56,230 nt of DNA from Bacteroidales bacterium. GTDB taxonomy: Bacteria > Bacteroidota > Bacteroidia > Bacteroidales > GWA2-32-17. Positions 14,737 through 22,540 of this stretch are shown here, one piece after another; within the stretch, counting starts at the first letter, position 1; each line of letters starts with the position of its first letter. The stretch lies in assembly GCA_013314715.1 (NCBI GenBank), contig JABUFC010000020.1:1-56230 (forward strand), given 5' to 3'. A program made the translations under genes and the position numbers. The notes beneath the pieces were generated by a model that searched no databases, was not told the DNA's origin, and was given only the letters and a program-made list of their open reading frames with translations.

Positions 14737-15845
14737 ATCGCCACCTACATATCACCCTCGTTGGAGGGCAAACTGTCCCGGTTTATCAGGGCATTATTTA
14801 CGACCAGCCCGATTATGTAATTTATATCTGCTCCGAACAGACCAATAGTTCTATAGAACTTATTGCTTCTGCAACTTCTATTCCATACGAATTAAAATCT
14901 CTTTCACCTGTTGATATTAAAGATGTTGAGGAGTATTTAGATTTTTTAAAATCTATCATTCAAAATTATGAACGTATAACCATAAATATTTCAAGTGGCA
15001 CAAAAATATGGAGTATATTGTTTTACGATTATTTCAAAAATATTGAAAAGGCTAAGATAATTTATATTGATCAAAACAATAAAATATGGAATTTTAAGAC
15101 AAAACAATGTTCCGATCATGAGTTTATTACCGATATTCAAAACTATTTGATTATTCTGGGCAGTAAAGTAAATAATTTCAAGAAGATTGAGAATTTTGAT
15201 GCAAGCGATATCCAAGCCGTCAAAACAATAGAGGAGATAAGAAAATTTGATTATGTTGAGTTTAATGCTTTAACCCAATCCCTTTCGAATCATTCAAATT
15301 TAAATGAATATTCAACTACACAAGGGTCGTTAATAAAATATGATACTGAAGAAAAATCGTTTTACCTGAAATTGATCAAAAAAAGTGGAACAAGCAAGGA
15401 ATGCAAACTAAAATCGCCCAATATTCGCTATTTATTACTCAATACAGGTTGGTTTGAGTTTAAAGTGGCAAACATTTTATCGAAATGGAATCATGCAAAA
15501 CAAATAATTTTGAATTGTGATTTTCAAACTAAAGAAGGGGCTTTAAAAAATGAAGTTGATGTAATTGTCAATACCGGCAAAAAACTGCTTTTTGTTGAAT
15601 GCAAAACCCAGGTTTATAACTCTACCGATATTGATAAATTTGCTTCGGTAATTCGCAATTACGGTGGATTAGGGACAAAAGGAATTTTGATAACCGAGGT
15701 TGATATTAATAAAAATGTGCTTGAGAAATGTGAGGATAATGGATTACTTACCTTTTGTTTAAACCAGGGTAATTACATGTTTTCGCCCGAACAAATGTTA
15801 TACCTAAAATTAGAGAGCGAATGGCTGAATATAAATCCAAGATAG
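14733..15845 (+). CDS. CARF-domain nuclease of the Card1/Can2 (DUF1887) type
   Basis: In this family a CARF domain senses cyclic tetra-adenylate and activates a PD-(D/E)XK nuclease that cuts single-stranded DNA and/or RNA. Residues 1-~150 form the CARF domain; ITINISSGTKIWSI carries the conserved SSGTK ligand-contact turn. The C-terminal half has the full nuclease motif: E242 in GWFEFKVA, D276 in NEVDVIV and E289-C-K291 in FVECKTQ. The length (370 residues) fits the family. The start overlaps the AAA gene stop by 4 nt, and the 3' end overlaps the deaminase gene by 25 nt. The exact substrate cannot be read from sequence. Confidence 0.9.
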   Translation: MNRHLHITLVGGQTVPVYQGIIYDQPDYVIYICSEQTNSSIELIASATSIPYELKSLSPVDIKDVEEYLDFLKSIIQNYERITINISSGTKIWSILFYDYFKNIEKAKIIYIDQNNKIWNFKTKQCSDHEFITDIQNYLIILGSKVNNFKKIENFDASDIQAVKTIEEIRKFDYVEFNALTQSLSNHSNLNEYSTTQGSLIKYDTEEKSFYLKLIKKSGTSKECKLKSPNIRYLLLNTGWFEFKVANILSKWNHAKQIILNCDFQTKEGALKNEVDVIVNTGKKLLFVECKTQVYNSTDIDKFASVIRNYGGLGTKGILITEVDINKNVLEKCEDNGLLTFCLNQGNYMFSPEQMLYLKLESEWLNINPR

Positions 15846-17908
15846 ACAAGAACATCATTGTAACCACATTTGGAGGCACCTGGCTTATTTTACCGGAAAT
15901 AATAGGATTTTGCTGTGATAATGTAACTATTTTTTGTAAAAACGATATATATGATTCATTTATTCAAACCTTAAAAAATAACAATGTTACCACAATCGAT
16001 GAATTGTGGGTAATCTGTACACACGGAGAAACATCTAATAAAGCAATTGAAAATTTTAATTTATGGTATAAACAAGTAAGCGAAAAAGGAATAAACATAC
16101 CAGAATGCAAGTTTATCGGACTCAAAGATATATCGGATTTGACTACTGAAGCTGTATGTAAACAAATGGCCGATTTTATTTTTCGAGTAGTTTTAAAGGC
16201 CTATGAAGAAAAAAGAAACGGCAAATTACTATTGTCGTTGGCCGGAGGTCGCAAGACTATGAGTTCCGATATGCAACGCGCTGCATTCTTCTTCGGATGT
16301 GACATCTTGTTTCACATTGCTGATAGTGGAAGCCCACTAGGAGCAGAACCTAATAAATTATTAGACACTCTTAATGAAAAAATGGCAAATGCTGTTTTTC
16401 CTGTGATTATTCAGGAAAAAATTCCAACAAGTCCATTAACCGAAATACCCACAAAACTAATATCATCAGATTATCCTATAGAGTTTAACCGAGAAAATAT
16501 AGCTTCAACAATTTTATTAGATGAAATAAACAATAGACTCATTAATGCCCAAAGTATAAGTTTTAATGCATATAAACTAAGAACTAGTGATTTTAAAATG
16601 AGTATATTTCAAGGTTTACATCAATTAAACCCAATAATTTTAAACCAACTTAATACCGAAAAACCCGACATAGAATGGATAAATAAATTACCCAAAACCG
16701 ATTTACATTGTCATTTTGGGGGAATATTAGACATACAAGGATTGATAAAAGTTGCTAAAGCCAATGAAAATAAAATTCTTGAAGCACTATCGCAAAATAT
16801 TCAATTTAAACAATGGTATAACAGTATTTATCATTTGGTTGAACAAGCCAATATTGATGAGTTAAAAAAAATTTTAAATCACAAAGATTATCTTAGACAA
16901 GAAATTCCAGAAAAATACAACTTACCTCGTCCTTTACCTTTGGCATCCTTCATTATTTGTTTCAAAAAGAAAACAGATTTACTAGAAAAAATAATTTTTG
17001 GAGAGTACCAACAATCCAACAAATATAGAAATATTGGCATAGAATCATACGAACGTTTAGGCGATTTACAAGGTAGTGGATTACTACAATCAAAAGAATC
17101 AATTGTTGAAGCATGCCATTATCTAATTGATTATTGTAAACAACATAACATTAAATATCTCGAGTTACGTTGTTCTCCAGTAAATTATACAATGGGGGGA
17201 TTAAAAGAGGATGAAATTGTTTTAATACTGCATAATGAGTTTGAAAAATGTAGAAATATTGTTGACATTCGTTTAATTATTATCGGTTCACGACATGGGG
17301 ATGCAAATGTTTTCAGAAGACATGTTACCCTAACTCAGAATTTCTTAAGGGATGTAAGGTATAAAAATTTCATCGTTGGTTTCGATGTTGCGGGGAACGA
17401 AGCCAAAAAATCACCGAAACAATTGCGTGAAGAATTACTCCCATTGATGAAAGAATGTGTTCGATTCACCATACATGCTGGTGAAAATCAACCTGTAGAA
17501 AATATTTGGGAGGCAGTTTATGAGTTAAATGCCGATCGAATAGGTCATGGTTTAACCTTACTGAAAAATAAAGAATTACTAGATAGATTTCGCGACAAAA
17601 ATATTTTTATCGAACTATGCCCATCAAGTAATTATCAAATCTGCGATTTTGAAAATAATGAATATCCCCTAAAAAAATATTTTGAGGAAGGTTTAAAAAT
17701 TACAATTAATACCGACAATCCAGGTATATCAAGAACCAACATCACAAACGAATACTACTTTGCATCAAAAATTGCAGATTTAAATAAAATACAGATAATA
17801 CAGTTAATACGAAATAGTATTCAAGGAACTTTTTTACCCAAAAATGAAAAAAAGAAACTTATACTTCAATTTGAAGAAGAAATTTACAAAATCTTGACTA
17901 ATGAATAA
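15821..17908 (+). CDS. cad1: CARF-adenosine deaminase effector (Cad1/CAAD)
   Basis: This is a fusion of a CARF sensor and an adenosine-deaminase-like enzyme. Residues 1-~230 form the CARF part, with the ligand-contact stretch LSLAGGRKTMS (AGGRKT at 141-146). Residues ~290-690 carry the metal-dependent deaminase signature: TDLHCHFGG (H296, H298), TIHAGE (H552), RIGHG (H576) and NTDNP (D632). ELCPSSN is also conserved. The Asp pair usual in this family (TDD) is TDN here, so the second position is Asn. Members of the Cad1 family are reported to deaminate ATP to ITP on cyclic oligoadenylate binding, arresting growth. The next gene is a Nudix hydrolase overlapping by 8 nt, suggesting that the product is processed further. 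Confidence 0.93.
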   Translation: MAEYKSKIDKNIIVTTFGGTWLILPEIIGFCCDNVTIFCKNDIYDSFIQTLKNNNVTTIDELWVICTHGETSNKAIENFNLWYKQVSEKGINIPECKFIGLKDISDLTTEAVCKQMADFIFRVVLKAYEEKRNGKLLLSLAGGRKTMSSDMQRAAFFFGCDILFHIADSGSPLGAEPNKLLDTLNEKMANAVFPVIIQEKIPTSPLTEIPTKLISSDYPIEFNRENIASTILLDEINNRLINAQSISFNAYKLRTSDFKMSIFQGLHQLNPIILNQLNTEKPDIEWINKLPKTDLHCHFGGILDIQGLIKVAKANENKILEALSQNIQFKQWYNSIYHLVEQANIDELKKILNHKDYLRQEIPEKYNLPRPLPLASFIICFKKKTDLLEKIIFGEYQQSNKYRNIGIESYERLGDLQGSGLLQSKESIVEACHYLIDYCKQHNIKYLELRCSPVNYTMGGLKEDEIVLILHNEFEKCRNIVDIRLIIIGSRHGDANVFRRHVTLTQNFLRDVRYKNFIVGFDVAGNEAKKSPKQLREELLPLMKECVRFTIHAGENQPVENIWEAVYELNADRIGHGLTLLKNKELLDRFRDKNIFIELCPSSNYQICDFENNEYPLKKYFEEGLKITINTDNPGISRTNITNEYYFASKIADLNKIQIIQLIRNSIQGTFLPKNEKKKLILQFEEEIYKILTNE

Positions 17909-18482
17909 ATTAATTGCTACTATACATAGGGATTATTTACCCAAAAATGTTTTACAGGAAAAGGCCATATTATTTTTGGATGTTGAAAAAATAGAAACTT
18001 TTCTTACTAAAGTTGAGTTTCTACCACGTGAAAAAGTGGAAAAAATTATAGATTACAAGCAAATAATACCCTATATCGTTCTTGAAAATGAATTTAATCA
18101 AATTGCTGCTTACAAAAGAAAAGGTAACGAATTGCGATTGCATCATTTATGGTCTATTGGATTTGGTGGTCATATAGAACATACTGATGTTGAAAATAAT
18201 TTCTGCACAGAAACAATAAAAAAAGCTGCTATTCGGGAATTAAAAGAAGAGTTTTCGGATAAAGTAAACTATGAATTAATATTTAAAGGAATTATTAATG
18301 AAGAAATTACAGATGTTGGTAAAAACCACTTGGGATTTGTATTTAAAACTCGGGTAAAAAAAAATGAGTATATTCTATCTAAAGAAATCGGTAATATAGA
18401 TTGGATAAATTTTCACAACATTAATCTTTCAGAATTTGAATTATGGTCTCAAATGACCATGGAATTATTAACTAAAAATTAA
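17901..18482 (+). CDS. Nudix hydrolase coupled to the deaminase effector
   Basis: Nudix enzymes hydrolyse a nucleoside diphosphate linked to another group. The 193-residue protein has GGHIE (89-93) and, after a longer loop than the classical box, E-x7-RELKEE (RELKEE at 112-117), which supplies the metal-binding glutamates. The first ~60 residues are a separate N-terminal segment (PREKVEKIIDYK). It overlaps the cad1 stop by ATGAATAA and precedes the HEPN gene by 4 nt. A role in hydrolysing ITP or other nucleotides made by Cad1 is inferred from this placement and from reports of Nudix partners of such deaminases; turnover of an adenylate signal or an NAD-type substrate is also possible. Confidence 0.85.
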   Translation: MNKLIATIHRDYLPKNVLQEKAILFLDVEKIETFLTKVEFLPREKVEKIIDYKQIIPYIVLENEFNQIAAYKRKGNELRLHHLWSIGFGGHIEHTDVENNFCTETIKKAAIRELKEEFSDKVNYELIFKGIINEEITDVGKNHLGFVFKTRVKKNEYILSKEIGNIDWINFHNINLSEFELWSQMTMELLTKN

Positions 18483-18486
18483 TCTT

Positions 18487-19806
18487 ATGGGCAAAACAAT
18501 ATTCCTATCATTTTTAGGCACCAATAATTACTTAGAGTGTATTTATCAATTCCCCGATAATCAATCAGTGCAAACCAAATACACTCAAATTGCAGTTATT
18601 CAAAAACATATCAATGAAATAAACGAGTTTATCTTCTTTTTAACAGAAGATGCAAAAAAACTGAATTGGGAAGGCGAAACTAATTTAAAATCTGAATTAA
18701 ACAAACTGAATATTGATGAAAGTAAAATTAAAACCGTTGATATACCCAATGGATTTAATAACGATGATTTGCTTAATATATTTACAAAATTAACAATTAG
18801 CACACCTGAGCAGGCTAACTTAGTAATAGATGTAACCCATTCATTTCGTTCTTTACCTATCACGCTTAGTTCAGTATTGGAATTTCTAAAAAAAGTAAAA
18901 AATGTAAACATTCAACACATTTACTATGGTGCTTTTGAAGTACTCGGAAATCCAAAAGACCTTCAAGGAAAACCTATAGAAGAAAGAGTCGCACCAATGC
19001 TCGATATTACCTACCTAAGCGCCATTCAGGATTGGACCACAGCCGTTGATCACTTCTTAAAATTTGGTAATATATCAAAACTAAAACAATTAAGTGAAAC
19101 AACCATTAAACCCATATTAACAAAAACAAAAGGACAAGATCAATTTGCAAGTAAAATCAGGAACATCGTTTATACATTAAACGATCTATTAACAGCTATT
19201 TATACTTGCAGATCTAAAACTATACTTGAAATATTCTTAAAAAATAAAAACAATAATAAAAGCAAATTAGATACACTATTAGAAGATTTAGATTATATCT
19301 TAAACAATAATGACTTACTTCCACAATTAAACGAACCATTCAAAAAGATTAAAGAAAAAGTTATTTCAATAAACGATGAAAAAACACTAATAAGTTCTAT
19401 TAAAATAGTTCAATGGTGCATAGATTTTAATTGGATTCAACAAGGATATACGCTACTGCAAGAAAATTTGCGTAGTTTTATTATGACTGTATTTAATAAA
19501 GATTATAATAATAGAGATGAGCGGGAAAATTTATCAAAGGCACTTAATATAATTAGTAAAAATATACCTGAAAATGAATGGGGAGCAGAAAATAAAGATT
19601 CAATAAAGTATTATGTTGACCAAAAAGATAAATTATATGAACTAGCAAAATTATTTACGGATTTAAGTGATTTCAGAAATGATATAAACCACGCCGGGTA
19701 TCGGGATAATGCAATAAATTCAAGAACTTTAGTTGATGGATTAAATTCCTTTTATGAAAAAGCTTTAGAAGAAATTGAAAGTTTTAAAATTAACCGATTA
19801 TGCTAA
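18487..19806 (+). CDS. CARF-HEPN ribonuclease of the Csx1/TM1812 (Csx2) family
   Basis: The N-terminus KTIFLSFLGTNNYLECIY and the later LVIDVTHSFRSLPI are hallmarks of the TM1812/TIGR02221-type CARF domain, which binds cyclic oligoadenylate. The C-terminal helical half ends with DFRNDINHAGYR, giving the HEPN RNase motif R-x4-H (R397, H402). Once activated, such proteins cut RNA without sequence specificity apart from mild preferences. The 439-residue length fits. It is the third CARF effector in this unit, 4 nt after the Nudix gene, and its stop overlaps the next start by 7 nt. Confidence 0.92.
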   Translation: MGKTIFLSFLGTNNYLECIYQFPDNQSVQTKYTQIAVIQKHINEINEFIFFLTEDAKKLNWEGETNLKSELNKLNIDESKIKTVDIPNGFNNDDLLNIFTKLTISTPEQANLVIDVTHSFRSLPITLSSVLEFLKKVKNVNIQHIYYGAFEVLGNPKDLQGKPIEERVAPMLDITYLSAIQDWTTAVDHFLKFGNISKLKQLSETTIKPILTKTKGQDQFASKIRNIVYTLNDLLTAIYTCRSKTILEIFLKNKNNNKSKLDTLLEDLDYILNNNDLLPQLNEPFKKIKEKVISINDEKTLISSIKIVQWCIDFNWIQQGYTLLQENLRSFIMTVFNKDYNNRDERENLSKALNIISKNIPENEWGAENKDSIKYYVDQKDKLYELAKLFTDLSDFRNDINHAGYRDNAINSRTLVDGLNSFYEKALEEIESFKINRLC

Positions 19807-20168
19807 TTAACCTCTCCAATCATCCATCTGATAGTTGGCCTGAATCGCAAAAGCAGAAGGCCCATGAACTATATCAGGAAATTATTGATCTTTCTTTTCC
19901 TGAGGTTGACCCTAATGGCGATGAGGAGTATATTGAAAATTTAGCAGAACTTTACTTAAATAAAATAATCGAAATTAAAAATAGAACTTCAAATACTGTT
20001 ATAGTTCATCTTATGGGTGAACTAACATTTTGCTTTGCGTTAGTTAAGAAATTACAGGGCTATAACATCAAATGTGTTGCATCTACTACTAAGCGTATGG
20101 TTGATACAACTTCGAAAAATACAATAGTAAAAACCTTTTCTTTTGTTCGTTTTCGCGAGTATATATAA
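19800..20168 (+). CDS. Small CARF-like protein, candidate ring nuclease
   Basis: This is a 122-residue protein beginning MLINLSNHPSDSWPESQ, with a Rossmann-like alternation of strands and helices: NTVIVHLMGELTFCFALVKKL, then NIKCVASTT. Stand-alone single-domain CARF-like proteins of this size (families such as Csx15, Csx16, Csx20) sit at the ends of type III operons and degrade the cyclic oligoadenylate signal. I cannot place it in one of these families with confidence. It overlaps the HEPN gene by 7 nt and is the last gene of the effector unit, as expected for an off-switch that is made with the effectors. Confidence 0.65.
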   Translation: MLINLSNHPSDSWPESQKQKAHELYQEIIDLSFPEVDPNGDEEYIENLAELYLNKIIEIKNRTSNTVIVHLMGELTFCFALVKKLQGYNIKCVASTTKRMVDTTSKNTIVKTFSFVRFREYI

Positions 20169-20276
20169 TTTTTGCAAAAAAATATTAAACCCAAATAAAT
20201 TAAGTAGTTCGGCTCTTACAGCGCCTTCTTCTGATAAATTTGGATTGAAAACAAGTCTAACATTATTTGACTACCA
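20169..20276 (-). pseudogene. Possible gene remnant at the CRISPR island edge
   Basis: Downstream of the last CRISPR gene, the minus strand has an open stretch after a stop codon that reads plausibly as protein (VRLVFNPNLSEEGAVRAELL and onward) but has no start, and it runs into the end of the small CARF-like gene. It could be a broken C-terminal fragment left by an insertion or recombination. The family is not recognised, and chance is quite possible. Confidence 0.15.
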
Positions 20277-20294
20277 TAAATTGATAAAAAAAGT

Positions 20295-20302
20295 TAATTT
20301 TG
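20295..20302 (+). promoter_or_regulatory. Predicted mscL promoter, -7 element
   Basis: TAATTTTG matches TAnnTTTG, 45 nt before the preferred mscL start. The nearest upstream TTTG (20266-20269) lies 25 nt away, which is longer than usual, so only the -7 box is convincing. Confidence 0.35.
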
Positions 20303-20346
20303 TATATTATAACATATTTAAAAACAACTAATGAAAAATCATGATT

Positions 20347-20778
20347 ATGGGTATTATTAAAGAATTTAAAACATTTGCCATGAGAGGAAATGTAATAGAC
20401 ATGGCGGTTGGTATTATTATTGGTGGCGCATTTGGTAAAATAGTAAGCTCACTTGTTAATGATATTATTATGCCCCCTATCGGTGTTTTAATCGGTGGGG
20501 TTAAATTTACCGATTTAAGCATTGTAATTAAAGATGCTGTTCCTGCTAGCGTTAATAATTTAGGGCAAACCATTCCTGAAGTGCCTGCTGTAACGATTAA
20601 TTATGGTAACTTTGTTCAAGTCGTTTTTGATTTTTTAATAATTGCATTTGTTATTTTTATGATGATAAAAATGATGAATCGATTGAAAAAGAAGGAAGAC
20701 GAAACACCAGAACCTCCGGCTCAGCCAACAAAACAAGAATTGCTGCTTACAGAAATACGCGATTTGTTAAAAAAATAA
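20347..20778 (+). CDS. mscL: Large-conductance mechanosensitive channel MscL
   Basis: MscL opens under membrane tension to release solutes during osmotic downshock. The 143-residue protein has the family N-terminus [21 protein letters not shown] and a first membrane helix with a glycine-rich face ([19 protein letters not shown]). A periplasmic loop and a second helix ([19 protein letters not shown]) follow, and the cytoplasmic C-terminus is rich in Pro and Glu. The start at 20347 matches the usual beginning of the family better than the ATG six bases earlier. It is the first ordinary chromosomal gene after the CRISPR island and ends 7 nt from the convergent Nudix gene. Confidence 0.95.
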   Translation: MGIIKEFKTFAMRGNVIDMAVGIIIGGAFGKIVSSLVNDIIMPPIGVLIGGVKFTDLSIVIKDAVPASVNNLGQTIPEVPAVTINYGNFVQVVFDFLIIAFVIFMMIKMMNRLKKKEDETPEPPAQPTKQELLLTEIRDLLKK

Positions 20779-20785
20779 GAATATT

Positions 20786-21394
20786 TCACTTAGATTTATA
20801 AGATAAAAACTTTTCAACGACCTGAACAATAGAAGGATAGGACAATTGCTTACGTTTTTTCCATTGTTCGCGACTTACCCATTCTACTTTTTCAATATTT
20901 TCTTCGATTTGAGGAATGAGTAAAGTATATTGTTCTCTATAATTACATAAATACCAATGAGTACGCTTTAAAATAGGTTTATTATTTAAATTATAAACAT
21001 GGTAGGTGTGCTCAAAAAAAGTACAATCATCGGGATTTATAGTTATGTTGCACTCTTCTTTTATCTCCCTCACTGCAGTTTGCAATGGGCTTTCACCCTC
21101 ATCAATTTTTCCTTTGGGTAAATCCCAATAACCTAATCGGTAAATCATTAACCATTGTTGCTGCTCGTTTACAATTAAACACCCGGATGCTTCTATGGGT
21201 TCATAGTTCGATTGAAATTCGTTGAAAGCAACTTCAGGTTTTTTAGTTATAAGAACGATCGATTTTTCATTGAACAACGAAATGATTTTATTCCAATCGA
21301 AAGGTTCGTAAAAAAATATATCTTTGTCGCCAGATAACGGTAAATGATCGGTAATCAAAAGTTCATGGTTAACATTATAAATTGAATATTTCAT
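20786..21394 (-). CDS. Nudix hydrolase (housekeeping type)
   Basis: The 202-residue protein has the canonical Nudix box GKIDEGESPLQTAVREIKEE around residue 115-135, including the G-x5-E-x7-REUxEE pattern, with GYWDLPKGK ahead of it. A separate N-terminal domain of ~75 residues (IFFYEPFDWNKI) precedes it. It is unrelated in layout to the CRISPR-linked Nudix gene. The substrate is unknown; a nucleoside diphosphate derivative or an oxidised nucleotide is likely. Its start codon shares CATG with that of pyrE on the other strand, so both leaders lie inside the opposite gene. Confidence 0.88.
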   Translation of the reverse strand: MKYSIYNVNHELLITDHLPLSGDKDIFFYEPFDWNKIISLFNEKSIVLITKKPEVAFNEFQSNYEPIEASGCLIVNEQQQWLMIYRLGYWDLPKGKIDEGESPLQTAVREIKEECNITINPDDCTFFEHTYHVYNLNNKPILKRTHWYLCNYREQYTLLIPQIEENIEKVEWVSREQWKKRKQLSYPSIVQVVEKFLSYKSK

Positions 21395-22031
21395 GAGTCA
21401 AGAATTAAAAATGGAAATTGCTAAAAATTTGTTACAAATTAAAGCAATAAAATTGAATGTAGAACAACCTTTTACCTGGGCTTCGGGTTGGAAGTCGCCT
21501 ATTTATTGCGATAACCGTAAAACCTATTTCTATCCCGAATTGCGAAAACTCATTACTCAAGGCTTTGTTAAGACTATACAAGAAAAATTTCCCCATGTTG
21601 AAGTTATTGCCGGAGTGGCAACCGGTGCGATTGGATATGGTGCATTAGTTGCCGAAGCTATGAATTTACCCTATGTATATGTACGCAGTGAGCCCAAAAA
21701 GCATGGTTTAGAAAATCTTATCGAGGGCGAAAATCCACAAGGCAAAAAAGTGGTGGTGATTGAAGACTTAATTTCGACCGGCGGCAGCAGTTTAAAAGTT
21801 GTTCAGGCTTTACGCGATGCCCAAGCCAATGTACTTGGTCTTACTGCAATTTTTACATATCAATTCGATACTGCCATCAATGCTTTTAACGAAAAACAAT
21901 GCGATTATTATACATTAAGCAACTACGAAACGCTCATAAATATTGCTATTGAGATGAACTATGTAGAGCAACATCATCTCGAAACATTATCGGAATGGAG
22001 AAAATCACCCGGAACTTGGAAACAAGAGTAA
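21393..22031 (+). CDS. pyrE: Orotate phosphoribosyltransferase
   Basis: PyrE joins orotate to PRPP to make OMP in pyrimidine synthesis. The 212-residue protein has the FTWASGWKSPIYCDNRK substrate stretch and the PRPP-binding loop VVVIEDLISTGGSSLKV. Its length is normal. The ATG at 21393 overlaps the Nudix start codon on the other strand; MEIAKNLLQ at 21411 is an alternative start that would remove the overlap. The next gene begins 1 nt after the stop, so the two are probably cotranscribed. Confidence 0.96.
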   Translation: MSQELKMEIAKNLLQIKAIKLNVEQPFTWASGWKSPIYCDNRKTYFYPELRKLITQGFVKTIQEKFPHVEVIAGVATGAIGYGALVAEAMNLPYVYVRSEPKKHGLENLIEGENPQGKKVVVIEDLISTGGSSLKVVQALRDAQANVLGLTAIFTYQFDTAINAFNEKQCDYYTLSNYETLINIAIEMNYVEQHHLETLSEWRKSPGTWKQE

Positions 22032-22032
22032 T

Positions 22033-22437
22033 ATGCTAAAAATAGAAAGTAAAATAGGAACGGTTCGTCGAAGTTCAATGGAATTATACGAACTTTTAAG
22101 TAATTTTGAAAACTTTATTTCTTATATTCCTCAAGATCAAATTAAAGATTTATTAGTTGAAAAAGATCGGTGTTCGTTTACCGTAGAAGGACAAAAAATG
22201 GAGATCATTATTATTGATAAAGAGCCTCAAAACTTTATCAAATTTGGCAGTGGCGAATTAAGTCCTGTAAAGTTCTTTTTCTGGATTCAAATGAAAGAAG
22301 TAGAGCCTTATGTAACTAAAATAAAGTTAACCATTCATCTCGACATTCCGCTTATAGCTCAACCTTTTGTAAAAGGGAAAATTGAAAAAGCTCTCAACGA
22401 AATGATGGAACGTATCTCTTCTATGGGGAATAATTAA
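22033..22437 (+). CDS. SRPBCC-superfamily protein
   Basis: This is a 134-residue protein with the helix-grip pattern of START/polyketide-cyclase-like proteins: IESKIGTVRRSSMELYELLSN at the start, alternating strands, and a long C-terminal helix (PFVKGKIEKALNEMMERISS). The family binds hydrophobic ligands. A specific ligand or role cannot be read here. Close linkage behind pyrE is common in Bacteroidetes, but the functional link is unknown. Confidence 0.85.
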   Translation: MLKIESKIGTVRRSSMELYELLSNFENFISYIPQDQIKDLLVEKDRCSFTVEGQKMEIIIIDKEPQNFIKFGSGELSPVKFFFWIQMKEVEPYVTKIKLTIHLDIPLIAQPFVKGKIEKALNEMMERISSMGNN

Positions 22438-22540
22438 TTATTTAACAAGAGTGTTTTTACCCTATTTTATGCAATAATTTTTTAAATATTTTTATATTGG
22501 CACAATTTGTGTTAACTTGCTTTGCCAAAAATTATTCATT

